Origin: Sphingomonas hominis
GTDB taxonomy: Bacteria > Pseudomonadota > Alphaproteobacteria > Sphingomonadales > Sphingomonadaceae
DNA length: 64,000 nt
Direction: 5' to 3'
NCBI RefSeq assembly: GCF_013328205.1
Contig: NZ_JABULH010000002.1
Span: forward strand, 310,001-374,000
Shown here: one piece after another, positions 1-7,241 of the stretch
Position numbering within the stretch: the stretch's first letter is position 1
How the letters are laid out: each line of letters begins with the position of its first letter
Notes under the pieces: generated by a model
What the model was told of the DNA's origin: nothing
The model's input: only the letters and a program-made list of their open reading frames with translations
Databases searched by the model: none
Position numbers and translations under genes: made by a program

Positions 1-663
1 CTGGTTCGGCCCCTTGTGCCCCGGCGTCAGCGCGAACGGATCGGCGAGCAGCGGGATCAGCGACGGCTTCTTCGCCGCCGCCGCCATTGTCGCCTTGAGG
101 CTCGCCGCGGTGCCGCCCGAGAAGCCGCCCTTCATCGAGCGGACACGCCCCTTGATCCGCGACACCGGCCGGCCCAGCCGCGCCATTGCGGCTTCCTGCA
201 CCGTCATCACGCCCAGGTCGAAGGGGATCGAGTCGAACCCGCACGAGAAGACGATCCGCGCGCCGCTCGCCCGCGCAGCGGCGTGGTGCCGGTCGATCAT
301 CTCGCGCATCCACCCCGGCTCGCCGCACAGGTCGACGTAGGCCGTGCCGGTCTCAACGCAGGCGGCGACCAGATCGCTGCCGTAAAGCTGGTACGGTCCG
401 ACCGTGGTGATGACCACCGCGGTGCGGGCGCACATGGCGCGCAGCGACGCGGGTGCCTCGGCATCGGCGGTAACGAGCGGCACATTGTCCGGCACGCCCA
501 TCTCGTCGCGGACCTGCTCGAGCTTGGCCTGCGAGCGACCGGCCATCGCCCAGCGCACCCCGCTCGGATAGGTCAGCGCGAGATATTCGGCGACGAGGCG
601 GCCGGTATAGCCGGTCGCGCCATAGACGATGACGTCGAACTCGCGCCCATGATCCTGTGCCAT
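1..663 (-). CDS. Saccharopine dehydrogenase-like NAD(P)-binding protein (partial, C-terminus off left edge)
   Basis: The reverse strand reads open from an ATG at 663 to the window edge, giving 221 residues without a stop. The N-terminus has a Rossmann dinucleotide-binding motif, GATGYTGR at about residues 15-22, followed by a region typical of the saccharopine dehydrogenase / trans-acting enoyl reductase family (GPYQLYG, CGEPGWM, SCGFDSIPFDLG). Relatives are about 390-420 residues, so nearly half is missing. Members act as NAD(P)H-dependent reductases, some on lipid or polyketide substrates, but the substrate here cannot be inferred. The gene reads away from the neighbouring antitoxin-like operon's 3' end and is tandem to it. 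Confidence 0.85.
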   Translation of the reverse strand, partial: MAQDHGREFDVIVYGATGYTGRLVAEYLALTYPSGVRWAMAGRSQAKLEQVRDEMGVPDNVPLVTADAEAPASLRAMCARTAVVITTVGPYQLYGSDLVAACVETGTAYVDLCGEPGWMREMIDRHHAAARASGARIVFSCGFDSIPFDLGVMTVQEAAMARLGRPVSRIKGRVRSMKGGFSGGTAASLKATMAAAAKKPSLIPLLADPFALTPGHKGPNQ

Positions 664-747
664 GCCGTTCCCCTACCTAATGTCGTGCGCCTCGTGGCGT
701 CGCTTTAGTCAGTAGACCGGAACCGGCGGCCGGGCACAAGCCGGCGA

Positions 748-1059
748 TCAGCTCGCCGCGGGAGGCACGGTCTCGACCACCGGTGCGGGGCGGGTCCACG
801 ACGTCAGCGCCTGCTCGGCGCGGGCGAGGCCGTCGTCGCTCTCGATCGCGGCATCGATCGGGCGGCTGCCGAGCGCGTCGTCGTGGGTGTTGAGAAAGGT
901 CATCGCCGCGTCGCGGTCGCCCAGCGTCACGAAGGCGAGCTGCGCGATCCGGCCCTGGCGCGCGGCGGCGCCGCGGTCCATCGCGACACGCGCGGGGCGG
1001 AAGCGGCGCGTCGCGGGTACCGACTTCGCCGGCGGTTGTGTTGTGTCCTCGTCGCTCAA
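748..1059 (-). CDS. DUF2384 (MbcA/ParS/Xre antitoxin C-terminal domain) protein
   Basis: This encodes 103 residues from a TTG start that overlaps the TGA stop of the upstream small gene (TTGA), so the two are probably translationally coupled. Residues about 48-88 (FLNTHDDALGSRPIDAAI and on to the AEQAL helix) fit the toxin-binding domain of MbcA/ParS/Xre antitoxins: a leucine-rich helix, the LGSRPID turn and a short helix. The usual N-terminal DNA-binding domain is shortened to a basic stretch (RRFRPAR). No RES-domain or other toxin gene lies beside it, so it is either an orphan antitoxin-like protein or a housekeeping relative common in sphingomonads. The start is uncertain; an internal ATG at residue 27 is the alternative. 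Confidence 0.7.
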   Translation of the reverse strand: MSDEDTTQPPAKSVPATRRFRPARVAMDRGAAARQGRIAQLAFVTLGDRDAAMTFLNTHDDALGSRPIDAAIESDDGLARAEQALTSWTRPAPVVETVPPAAS

Positions 1060-1232
1060 CTCACGCGCCCCGCGATCAACGTCTCGGCGCCCATCGTGTG
1101 ACGCAACGACGCGATACGCTCGCCGTACCCGCGCGCCAGCCCATAATGCGCGACGCGCGCCTCGCTGCTCGCACCGGCGCGCGCGCGCAGGAGAGAAATC
1201 TGGTGTCGTTGCAAAAGGTAGTTGAGATCCAT
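1056..1232 (-). CDS. Small conserved hypothetical protein (58 aa)
   Basis: A 58-residue protein starting MDLNYLLQRHQISLLRARAG and ending in RVS. It resembles short sphingomonad proteins that begin MDxNYL followed by a helical segment with conserved HxGLAxGY spacing; no function is known to me. It is predicted to be almost entirely helical, with no signal peptide or membrane segment. Its stop overlaps the start of the DUF2384 gene, so it is the first gene of a two-gene operon. A role as a partner of the antitoxin-like protein is only inference from this coupling. Confidence 0.6.
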   Translation of the reverse strand: MDLNYLLQRHQISLLRARAGASSEARVAHYGLARGYGERIASLRHTMGAETLIAGRVS

Positions 1233-1363
1233 GCCACGCTCCTTGTTGTAAGCGGGAGCCCGGATCGTCTCTCAGCCGCTGGCGCCTACGATCGGGTTGC
1301 CAGCGATGACGTTCATATAGGGCAAGGCGCGGTGAATTGATACCCGCCGCGGCCGGGCCGCGT

Positions 1364-3154
1364 TCACGCCGCCTCGTTAAACTGCAAGCTGGCGAGCCGC
1401 GCGTAGAGCCCGCCACGCGCGAACAGCGACGCGTGGGTGCCCTCCTCGACAATGCGCCCGCCGTCCATCACGACGATGCGGTCGGCGGCGCGCACGGTCG
1501 CCAGCCGGTGCGCGATGACGATCGTGGTGCGGTCCGCCATCAACCGCTCGAGCGCGTCCTGCACCAGCCGCTCGCTCTCCGCGTCGAGTGCGCTGGTCGC
1601 CTCGTCGAGCAAGAGGATCGGCGCGTCACGCAGCAGCGCGCGCGCGATCGCGACCCGCTGTCGCTGCCCGCCCGACAGGCGTGCGCCGCCTTCGCCCAGG
1701 AAGGTGTCGAGGCCGTCGGGCAACGCACGCAGGAAGTCTGCGGCGTTGGCGGCCTCCGCCGCGCGCCAGATCGCGGCATCGTCGGCGTCCCAGCGGCCGT
1801 AGCGCAGGTTGTCGCGCGCGCTGGTGCCGAAGATCACCGTCTCCTGCGGCACCATCGCGATCCGTGCGCGGACCTCGGCCGGGTCGGCGTCGCGCAACGC
1901 CACGCCGTCGACGCTGATCGTGCCCGATGCGGGATCGTAGAAGCGTTGCAGCAATTGGAACAAGGTCGACTTGCCCGCGCCCGACGGTCCGACCACCGCG
2001 ACCGTTTCGCCCGGCGCGACCGACAGCGTGAAATCGTGCAGCGCGGTCACATCGGGGCGGGTGGGATAGCGGAACTCGACATCGGCGAAGGCGACGCGGC
2101 CCTGCGCCGGCTGCGGCAAGGCAACGGTTGTGGCAGGCGGTGCGATCTCCGGCCGCTCATCGAGCAATTCGGCCAGCCGTCCGGCGGCACCCGCACCGCG
2201 CAGCAGATCGCCGTACACTTCGGTCAGCGCGCCGAACGCGCCCGCGACGATGCCGCCGGTCAGCACGAAGGCCGCGATCGCGCCGCCCGACAGCCGCCCG
2301 GCCGCGACGTCGATCGCGCCCTCCCACATGACAAGCGTGATTGCGCCAAAGACGAGCCCGATGACGATCGCGGTCATCACAGACCGCAGCAGGATGCGCT
2401 GCTTCGCCGCCGCCATCGTCGCCTCGACCGCGTCGCCGAAGCGCTGCGCCTCGCGGCGTTCCTGCCCGAACGCCTGGACGATCTTCATCGCGCCCAGCGT
2501 CTCGGTCACGATCGCGCCGACGTCGGCGATCCGATCCTGCGAGGTGCGCGAGTAGCTACGCACGCGTTTGCCGAGCAGCGCGATCGGCGCGATGATCAGC
2601 GGGATCGCGATCACCAGCAACCCGGTCAGCTTGGGCGAGATGGTGAACAGGTAGACGAGCCCGCCGACACTGGTGAAGGCGTTGCGCAGTGCGATCGACA
2701 CCGTGCTGCCGACCACCGTCTCGATCTGTCCGGTGTCCGCGGTCAGCCGGCTGGCGATCTCCGACGGGCGGTTCTCCTCGTAGAAGCGGGGGGTGAGCGT
2801 CAGCAAGTGGCGCTGCACCTGCGCGCGGATGTCGGCGACGACGCGCTCGCCCAGCCACGACACGAAGTAGAAGCGGAACGCGGTGCCGATCGCCAGCACG
2901 ACCACGATCATCAGCATGTAATGGAACGCGCCCGACACCGCCTCGCTGCTGCCACCCGCCGCGAAGCCGCGGTCGATCACGCGCTTGAAGCTGTAGGGGA
3001 TGGCGATGGTCGCGGCCGACGTGACCGCGAGCGCGAGGCAGGCGGCGGCGATCTGCGCCGGGTAACGCCGCGCGGCGCGCCACACCATCGACAGGTTGCC
3101 GATACGGCGCGAAGGGGCGACCTCGGGCGTGCTGGCGGGAGGGGTGCTGGCCAT
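1364..3154 (-). CDS. ABC exporter, fused membrane and ATPase domains (MsbA/BmrA type)
   Basis: A 596-residue half-transporter. Residues about 30-320 form a six-helix exporter transmembrane domain, and about 355-590 the ATPase. The ATPase has Walker A GPSGAGKST near 389, the signature LSGGQRQR near 493, Walker B ILLLDEATSALD near 513 and the switch histidine in IAHRLA near 548. It should work as a homodimer exporting lipids, drugs or another amphipathic substrate, which the sequence does not identify. It starts at an ATG and is monocistronic, divergent from the PHA depolymerase gene across 144 bp. All catalytic motifs are intact. Confidence 0.92.
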   Translation of the reverse strand: MASTPPASTPEVAPSRRIGNLSMVWRAARRYPAQIAAACLALAVTSAATIAIPYSFKRVIDRGFAAGGSSEAVSGAFHYMLMIVVVLAIGTAFRFYFVSWLGERVVADIRAQVQRHLLTLTPRFYEENRPSEIASRLTADTGQIETVVGSTVSIALRNAFTSVGGLVYLFTISPKLTGLLVIAIPLIIAPIALLGKRVRSYSRTSQDRIADVGAIVTETLGAMKIVQAFGQERREAQRFGDAVEATMAAAKQRILLRSVMTAIVIGLVFGAITLVMWEGAIDVAAGRLSGGAIAAFVLTGGIVAGAFGALTEVYGDLLRGAGAAGRLAELLDERPEIAPPATTVALPQPAQGRVAFADVEFRYPTRPDVTALHDFTLSVAPGETVAVVGPSGAGKSTLFQLLQRFYDPASGTISVDGVALRDADPAEVRARIAMVPQETVIFGTSARDNLRYGRWDADDAAIWRAAEAANAADFLRALPDGLDTFLGEGGARLSGGQRQRVAIARALLRDAPILLLDEATSALDAESERLVQDALERLMADRTTIVIAHRLATVRAADRIVVMDGGRIVEEGTHASLFARGGLYARLASLQFNEAA

Positions 3155-3298
3155 CGTCGCGCCCTAGCAGCGCGGCAGGTGTGGCTCAATCGCCACCCGC
3201 GGCACGAAGCCGCACGCCGGATCATGCAACATCATTGTGCAGTGCAGCGTTTCGGCTAGGATGATGAGCCCCTATCTGGGGGCGGAGAGGCATACCCG

Positions 3299-4531
3299 AT
3301 GTTCTATGACGCCTATGAACTGCAACGCTCCTGGCTATCGTCCGCGAGTGCAATGGCGACCGCGACCGCCGGCTGGCTGAACAATGCGGCAAACCCGTTC
3401 GCCTATCTCGGCGGCGGGCCGGTGATGGCGAGCGCGTTGGAAGTGTTCGCGCACGCAGCGGCATCGCGCGGCAAGCCTGCCTTCGGCCTGCACAGCACGA
3501 CGATCGACGGGCGCGAGGTTTCGATCACCGAGGAGGTGGTGCTTGCGCGACCGTTCGGCGACCTCAAGCGGTTCCGGCGCGAGGGCGTCGAGGGTGGACC
3601 CAAGCTGCTGATCGTCGCGCCGATGTCGGGGCATTTCGCGACGCTGCTGCGCGGCACCGTGGAGCGGATGCTGCCGTTCGCCGACGTCCACATCACCGAC
3701 TGGCACGATGCCAAGAACGTGCCCGTCGATGAAGGTCGCTTCGACCTCGACGATTACGTCGACTATCTCGTCGCTTTCCTTGAGGCGATGGGCAGCAACG
3801 AGGGGCAGGGCGGCACGCACATGCTCGCGGTCTGCCAGCCTTCGGTGCCGAGCCTCGCCGCGGTCGCGGTGATGAGCGCGGACGGCAATTCGGCACGGCC
3901 GAAGTCGCTGACGATGATGGGTGGTCCGATCGACACGCGCGAGGCACCGACCGCGGTCAATACGCTCGCGACCGAGCGGCCGTTCGCCTGGTTCGAGCAG
4001 AACGTGATCGCGACCGTGCCGGCGTGCCATCCCGGTGCCGGCCGGCGCGTCTATCCCGGCTTCCTGCAACTCACCGGCTTCATGTCGATGAATCTGGGCA
4101 ATCACATGCTGAGCCACTGGGAGATGTTCAAGCATCTGGTGCAGGGCGACGGCGCCAGCGCGCAGGCGACCAAGGACTTCTACGACGAGTACCGCTCGGT
4201 CGCGGACATGACGGCGGAATTCTACCTCCAGACGATCGACGTCGTGTTCCAGGAGCACAAGCTGCCAAGGGGCATGATGACGCACCGCAGCCGCGCGGTC
4301 GATCTCGGCGCAATCACCGACGTGGCGCTGCTCGCGATCGAGGGCGAGCGCGACGACATCTCGGGGCTGGGGCAGACCAAGGCGGCGCTGACGCTCGCCA
4401 CCAACCTGCCCGAGGAAAAAAAGCGTTACCTGATGGCAGAGGGTGTAGGCCATTACGGCATCTTCAACGGCTCCAAGTGGCGCGACCGTATTGCGCCGGT
4501 GGTGGAGCAGTTCATCACCGCCAACGCCTGA
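3299..4531 (+). CDS. phaZ: Intracellular polyhydroxyalkanoate depolymerase
   Basis: A 410-residue alpha/beta hydrolase that fits the cytoplasmic PHB depolymerase family along its full length. The nucleophile is the cysteine in AVCQPS (residue 179), as in the Ralstonia PhaZ1 type, rather than the serine of ordinary lipase boxes. The C-terminal VGHYGIFNGSKW supplies the likely catalytic histidine. There is no signal peptide, consistent with action on native intracellular PHA granules. It degrades storage polymer to 3-hydroxyacids, and the nearby thiolase and MaoC hydratase would fit the same acyl-CoA metabolism. No PHA synthase is in the window. Confidence 0.92.
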   Translation: MFYDAYELQRSWLSSASAMATATAGWLNNAANPFAYLGGGPVMASALEVFAHAAASRGKPAFGLHSTTIDGREVSITEEVVLARPFGDLKRFRREGVEGGPKLLIVAPMSGHFATLLRGTVERMLPFADVHITDWHDAKNVPVDEGRFDLDDYVDYLVAFLEAMGSNEGQGGTHMLAVCQPSVPSLAAVAVMSADGNSARPKSLTMMGGPIDTREAPTAVNTLATERPFAWFEQNVIATVPACHPGAGRRVYPGFLQLTGFMSMNLGNHMLSHWEMFKHLVQGDGASAQATKDFYDEYRSVADMTAEFYLQTIDVVFQEHKLPRGMMTHRSRAVDLGAITDVALLAIEGERDDISGLGQTKAALTLATNLPEEKKRYLMAEGVGHYGIFNGSKWRDRIAPVVEQFITANA

Positions 4532-4539
4532 TACAACAA

Positions 4540-4568
4540 GAGCCGGCCGCGGGGTACGCGGCCGGCTC
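4540..4568. terminator. GC-rich hairpin between convergent genes
   Basis: A perfect 12-bp inverted repeat (GAGCCGGCCGCG and its complement) around a 5-base loop, nine bases after the depolymerase stop and upstream of the convergent next gene's stop. Neither side has a long U-tract, so it is a probable bidirectional terminator or RNA-stabilising hairpin rather than a textbook intrinsic terminator. Confidence 0.6.
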
Positions 4569-4589
4569 CTGCATCACGCCGAGCGGGGC

Positions 4590-5093
4590 TCAGGCGTTCG
4601 AGTTCTCGGCCGTGGTCTCGACCTTGGCGTGGCTGCCTTCCTCGCCGGCCTTGATCGTGCCGCCGAACAGCTGCTTCACCTTGCCGGTGATGCTCATGTC
4701 GGTTTCCCACAACTCCGCGCTGTCGACGTCGACCTGCAGCAGCGCGAGGTTCGGGTCTTCCTTGCCGCCCGGGAACCATGCCTCGACCTGGTTATTCCAC
4801 AGCTTGTCGATCAGTGCGCGGTCGTTGTTGATGTGGCCGCGGCCGGCCAGGCAGGCGAAGAAATCGTGTCCCTTCGACACGAATTGCACCATCAATTTGT
4901 CCTTGCCGGCGACGCGGTTATCCTTGCCGATGAAGAAGAACAGGGTGTCGACCTGATCCTGATCGAGCTGCACCGCCAGCGGCTCGCTGTGCGTGCTGCC
5001 GTCCGCCGGGCCGACCATCAGGTACGGGCTCTCGGCCATCTTCTTCCACATGTCGGTCTTGAGCTTCTTGGGATCGGTGTTGGCGTCGGCCAT
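4590..5093 (-). CDS. Pyridoxamine 5'-phosphate oxidase-fold general stress protein
   Basis: A 167-residue protein of the general stress protein 26 / pyridoxamine oxidase-like split-barrel family. Typical features are SPYLMVGPADG near residue 22, TLFFFIGKDNRVAGK near 50 and the region HDFFACLAGRGHINND near 76, then WFPGGKEDPNLALLQV near 116. Relatives bind FMN or FAD and are induced in stress; the enzymatic reaction is unknown. The ATG at 5093 is preferred over longer frames because GGAGA lies just upstream. A weak EcfG-like promoter (GCAAC-N16-CGTT) lies 35-59 bp before it, which would fit general stress control. Confidence 0.9.
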   Translation of the reverse strand: MADANTDPKKLKTDMWKKMAESPYLMVGPADGSTHSEPLAVQLDQDQVDTLFFFIGKDNRVAGKDKLMVQFVSKGHDFFACLAGRGHINNDRALIDKLWNNQVEAWFPGGKEDPNLALLQVDVDSAELWETDMSITGKVKQLFGGTIKAGEEGSHAKVETTAENSNA

Positions 5094-5127
5094 CGTCGTC
5101 TCTCCTGATTGAAGGCGTCGGCGGGAG

Positions 5128-5152
5128 AACGAGGCGGGGCAGGGTTGGTTGC
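5128..5152 (-). promoter_or_regulatory. Possible EcfG-type stress promoter
   Basis: On the reverse strand GCAAC, 16 bases, then CGTT. The alphaproteobacterial general stress sigma factor EcfG recognises GGAAC-N16/17-CGTT, so eight of nine positions match. It points at the stress-family gene starting at 5093. Confidence 0.4.
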
Positions 5153-5220
5153 GCGGGCGTATCGGACCTGCTTGGATGACCGGCGGCGGCATTGTCGCCG
5201 TCGAACCGAGAAGGTGAACT

Positions 5221-5313
5221 ATGTCACTCACCGACTTGTCGCAGGTACTTGCGGCGCTCTTCGGCTTCGGGATGCTTGTCCTGAAGATCGTCGAGGTCGC
5301 TCGCAAGAACTAG
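5221..5313 (+). CDS. Small hydrophobic membrane peptide (30 aa), possible holin-like toxin
   Basis: A 30-residue frame, MSLTDLSQVL through the C-terminus EVARKN, with a ribosome site GAGAAGG seven bases before the ATG. A short polar head is followed by one hydrophobic helix (VLAALFGFGMLVLKIV) and a positively charged tail, the plan of small membrane peptides such as holin-like toxins of type I toxin-antitoxin pairs. It is too short to assign by sequence alone and I do not recognise a named family. Directly downstream are two strong hairpins and a convergent promoter-like sequence. It could also be a harmless small membrane protein or a chance frame. Confidence 0.45.
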   Translation: MSLTDLSQVLAALFGFGMLVLKIVEVARKN

Positions 5314-5321
5314 GCACGGGC

Positions 5322-5345
5322 GGGCTCGACCTGGCAGTCGAGCCC
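5322..5345. repeat. Hairpin 1 with loop CTGGCA
   Basis: A perfect 9-bp stem (GGGCTCGAC and its complement) closing the six-base loop CTGGCA, beginning eight bases after the stop codon of the small peptide gene. The loop is identical to that of the next hairpin although the stems differ, suggesting that the loop itself is conserved. Confidence 0.8.
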
Positions 5346-5355
5346 CAAACGCCAA

Positions 5356-5385
5356 GAACCCCGATCGCTGGCACGATCGGGGTTC
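5356..5385. repeat. Hairpin 2 with loop CTGGCA
   Basis: A perfect 12-bp stem (GAACCCCGATCG and its complement) closing the same loop, CTGGCA. It lies between the small peptide gene and the convergent thiolase. It has no U-tract on either side, so plain intrinsic termination is not the obvious explanation. It may be part of a structured 3' end, an antisense RNA or both. Confidence 0.8.
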
Positions 5386-5416
5386 CCGAAAAGGCGCTAT
5401 GTCATCGCCTGATCAA

Positions 5417-5445
5417 TACATAGCGTATCGGTCCTGACGGTTCAA
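5417..5445 (-). promoter_or_regulatory. Candidate promoter reading toward the hairpins and small peptide gene
   Basis: On the reverse strand TTGAACC is followed after 14 bases by GCTATGTA. This resembles the alphaproteobacterial housekeeping promoter pattern TTGACGS-N10/14-GCTANAWC. A transcript from here would start near 5410 and run antisense through both hairpins toward the end of the small peptide gene. It partly overlaps an imperfect hairpin (5396-5424) and lies at the 3' end of the thiolase gene. Confidence 0.35.
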
Positions 5446-6624
5446 TTACAAGACCTCGAACAATCCGGCCGCGCCCATGCCGCCGCCGACGCACATCGTG
5501 ACGACGACGTACTTCGCGCCGCGACGTTTGCCCTCGATCAGCGCGTGGCCGGTCATGCGCGCGCCCGACATGCCGTAAGGGTGGCCGATCGAGATCGCGC
5601 CGCCGTTGACGTTGAGCAGTTCGTCAGGAATGCCGAGCTTGTCGCGGCAGTAGAGCACCTGCACCGCGAACGCCTCATTCAGCTCCCACAGCCCGATGTC
5701 GTCCATCTTGAGGCCGTTGCGCTCGAGCAGCTTGGGGATCGCGAAGACGGGGCCGATGCCCATCTCGTCGGGTTCGGTGCCGGCAACCGCCATGCCGACG
5801 TAGCGACCGAGCGGAGTCAGCCCCTTCTTCGCCGCGACGCTCTCCTCCATCAGCACGCTGGCCGACGCGCCGTCCGACAGCTGCGACGCATTGCCCGCGG
5901 TGATGTTGAGGTCGGGGCCGAGCACCGGCTTCAGCGACTTCAGACCCTCCAGCGTCGTGTCGGCGCGGTTGCCCTCGTCCTTCGACAGCGTGACTTCCTT
6001 GTGGGAGACTTCCTTGGTCTCCTTGTTCGTCACCGCCATCGTCGCGGTGACGGGCACGATCTCGTCGTCGAACTTGCCCGCGGCCTGCGCGGCTGCGGTG
6101 CGCATCTGCGACTGGTAGCCGTACTCATCCTGCGCGTCGCGGCTGATGCCGTAGCGCTTGGCGACGATCTCCGCGGTCTGGAGCATCGGCATGTAGATGT
6201 TCTTGTGCATCGCCAGCAGCTCGGGGTCGGGCGCGACGCGCATCTGCGGCGTCTGGACCAGGCTGATCGAGTCGACGCCGCCGCCGATCGTCACGTCCAT
6301 GCCGTCGACCACGACCTGCTTCGCCGCAGTCGCGATCGCCATCAGCCCGCTCGCGCACTGACGGTCGAGCGACATGCCCGACACGGTGGTCGGCAGCCCG
6401 GCGCGCAGCAACGAGGTGCGCGCGATGTTGCCGGCCTGATGCCCCTGTTGCAGCGCGGAGCCGAACACGACGTCGTCGACCTCGCCACCGTCGATCTTCG
6501 CGCGCTCAACCGCGGCCTTGATCGCGTGGCTGGCGAGCGTGGGGGAGGGCAGGTTGTTGAACGCGCCGCGGTAGGCGCGGCCGATCGGGGTGCGGGCGGT
6601 GGAGACGATAACGGCGGAACGCAT
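5446..6624 (-). CDS. Acetyl-CoA C-acyltransferase (thiolase)
   Basis: A 392-residue complete thiolase. The nucleophilic cysteine is residue 90 in DRQCASG, the active-site histidine is in [16 protein letters not shown], and the second catalytic cysteine is in [11 protein letters not shown] at the C-terminus. The enzyme either condenses two acyl-CoAs or performs the last step of beta-oxidation; sequence alone does not choose between acetyl-CoA and 3-ketoacyl-CoA thiolase. The MaoC-type hydratase 52 bp upstream on the same strand is probably co-transcribed, which favours a fatty acid or acyl-CoA role. Confidence 0.93.
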   Translation of the reverse strand: MRSAVIVSTARTPIGRAYRGAFNNLPSPTLASHAIKAAVERAKIDGGEVDDVVFGSALQQGHQAGNIARTSLLRAGLPTTVSGMSLDRQCASGLMAIATAAKQVVVDGMDVTIGGGVDSISLVQTPQMRVAPDPELLAMHKNIYMPMLQTAEIVAKRYGISRDAQDEYGYQSQMRTAAAQAAGKFDDEIVPVTATMAVTNKETKEVSHKEVTLSKDEGNRADTTLEGLKSLKPVLGPDLNITAGNASQLSDGASASVLMEESVAAKKGLTPLGRYVGMAVAGTEPDEMGIGPVFAIPKLLERNGLKMDDIGLWELNEAFAVQVLYCRDKLGIPDELLNVNGGAISIGHPYGMSGARMTGHALIEGKRRGAKYVVVTMCVGGGMGAAGLFEVL

Positions 6625-6676
6625 GGGCGGGCCTTTCAGGAGACGAAGTTACGGTAAGTGGAGGTTCAAACGCAGG

Positions 6677-7126
6677 TCAGTTGAAGACCTGCGTGATCCA
6701 TTCGGCGATCATCGCGGGCTTGTCCGAGCCTTCGATCTCGATCGTGGTCTCGGTGGTGTATTGATACTGACCGGGGCGCTTCTCGTCGAACTGGACAATC
6801 TTGGAGCGGCCGCGCACGCGTGAACCCGAGGGAACGGGGGCAAGGAAGCGGACTTTGTTGCCGCCGTAATTGACGCCCATCTTCACCCCGTCGAGCCGCG
6901 GTGCGTCAGGCGTCTTGGCGGCGAGTTGCGGCAGCAGCGACAGCGTCAGGAAACCGTGCGCGATCGTGGTGCCGAACGGCGTCAGCTTCGCCATTTCCGG
7001 GTTCACGTGGATGAACTGGTGGTCACCGGTTGCGTCGGCGAACTTGTTGATCATGTCCTGCGTCACCTCGACCCAGTCGGAAACGCTTTCCTGGCCGATG
7101 CTGGCTTTCATCTCGTCTGCGGTCAC
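6677..7126 (-). CDS. MaoC-family acyl-CoA dehydratase
   Basis: A 149-residue single hot-dog domain. The hydratase signature FADATGDHQFIHVNPE at about residues 29-44 holds the catalytic Asp/His pair, and TTIAHGFLTLSLLP near 54-67 follows as in NodN/MaoC proteins. It should hydrate or dehydrate a 2-enoyl/3-hydroxyacyl-CoA with R stereochemistry. It lies directly upstream of the thiolase in the same orientation and is divergent from putA. The ATG at 7126 gives the usual family length. Confidence 0.9.
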   Translation of the reverse strand: MTADEMKASIGQESVSDWVEVTQDMINKFADATGDHQFIHVNPEMAKLTPFGTTIAHGFLTLSLLPQLAAKTPDAPRLDGVKMGVNYGGNKVRFLAPVPSGSRVRGRSKIVQFDEKRPGQYQYTTETTIEIEGSDKPAMIAEWITQVFN

Positions 7127-7241
7127 GACGATTTCCCCTCGGGCTACGACACGCTAAAGCACGGCGGAAGCGCCGCGCTGCACTGCGGCACTGCATAAGC
7201 GCGGGGTGTGCCATCCCGCAAGTGGTCCACGAACCGGAAAC

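Noticed and set aside
1337-3259. Forward frame antisense to the ABC exporter (about 640 codons)
   Set aside because: Low-complexity Arg/His/Asp-rich product and full overlap with an intact ABC exporter.
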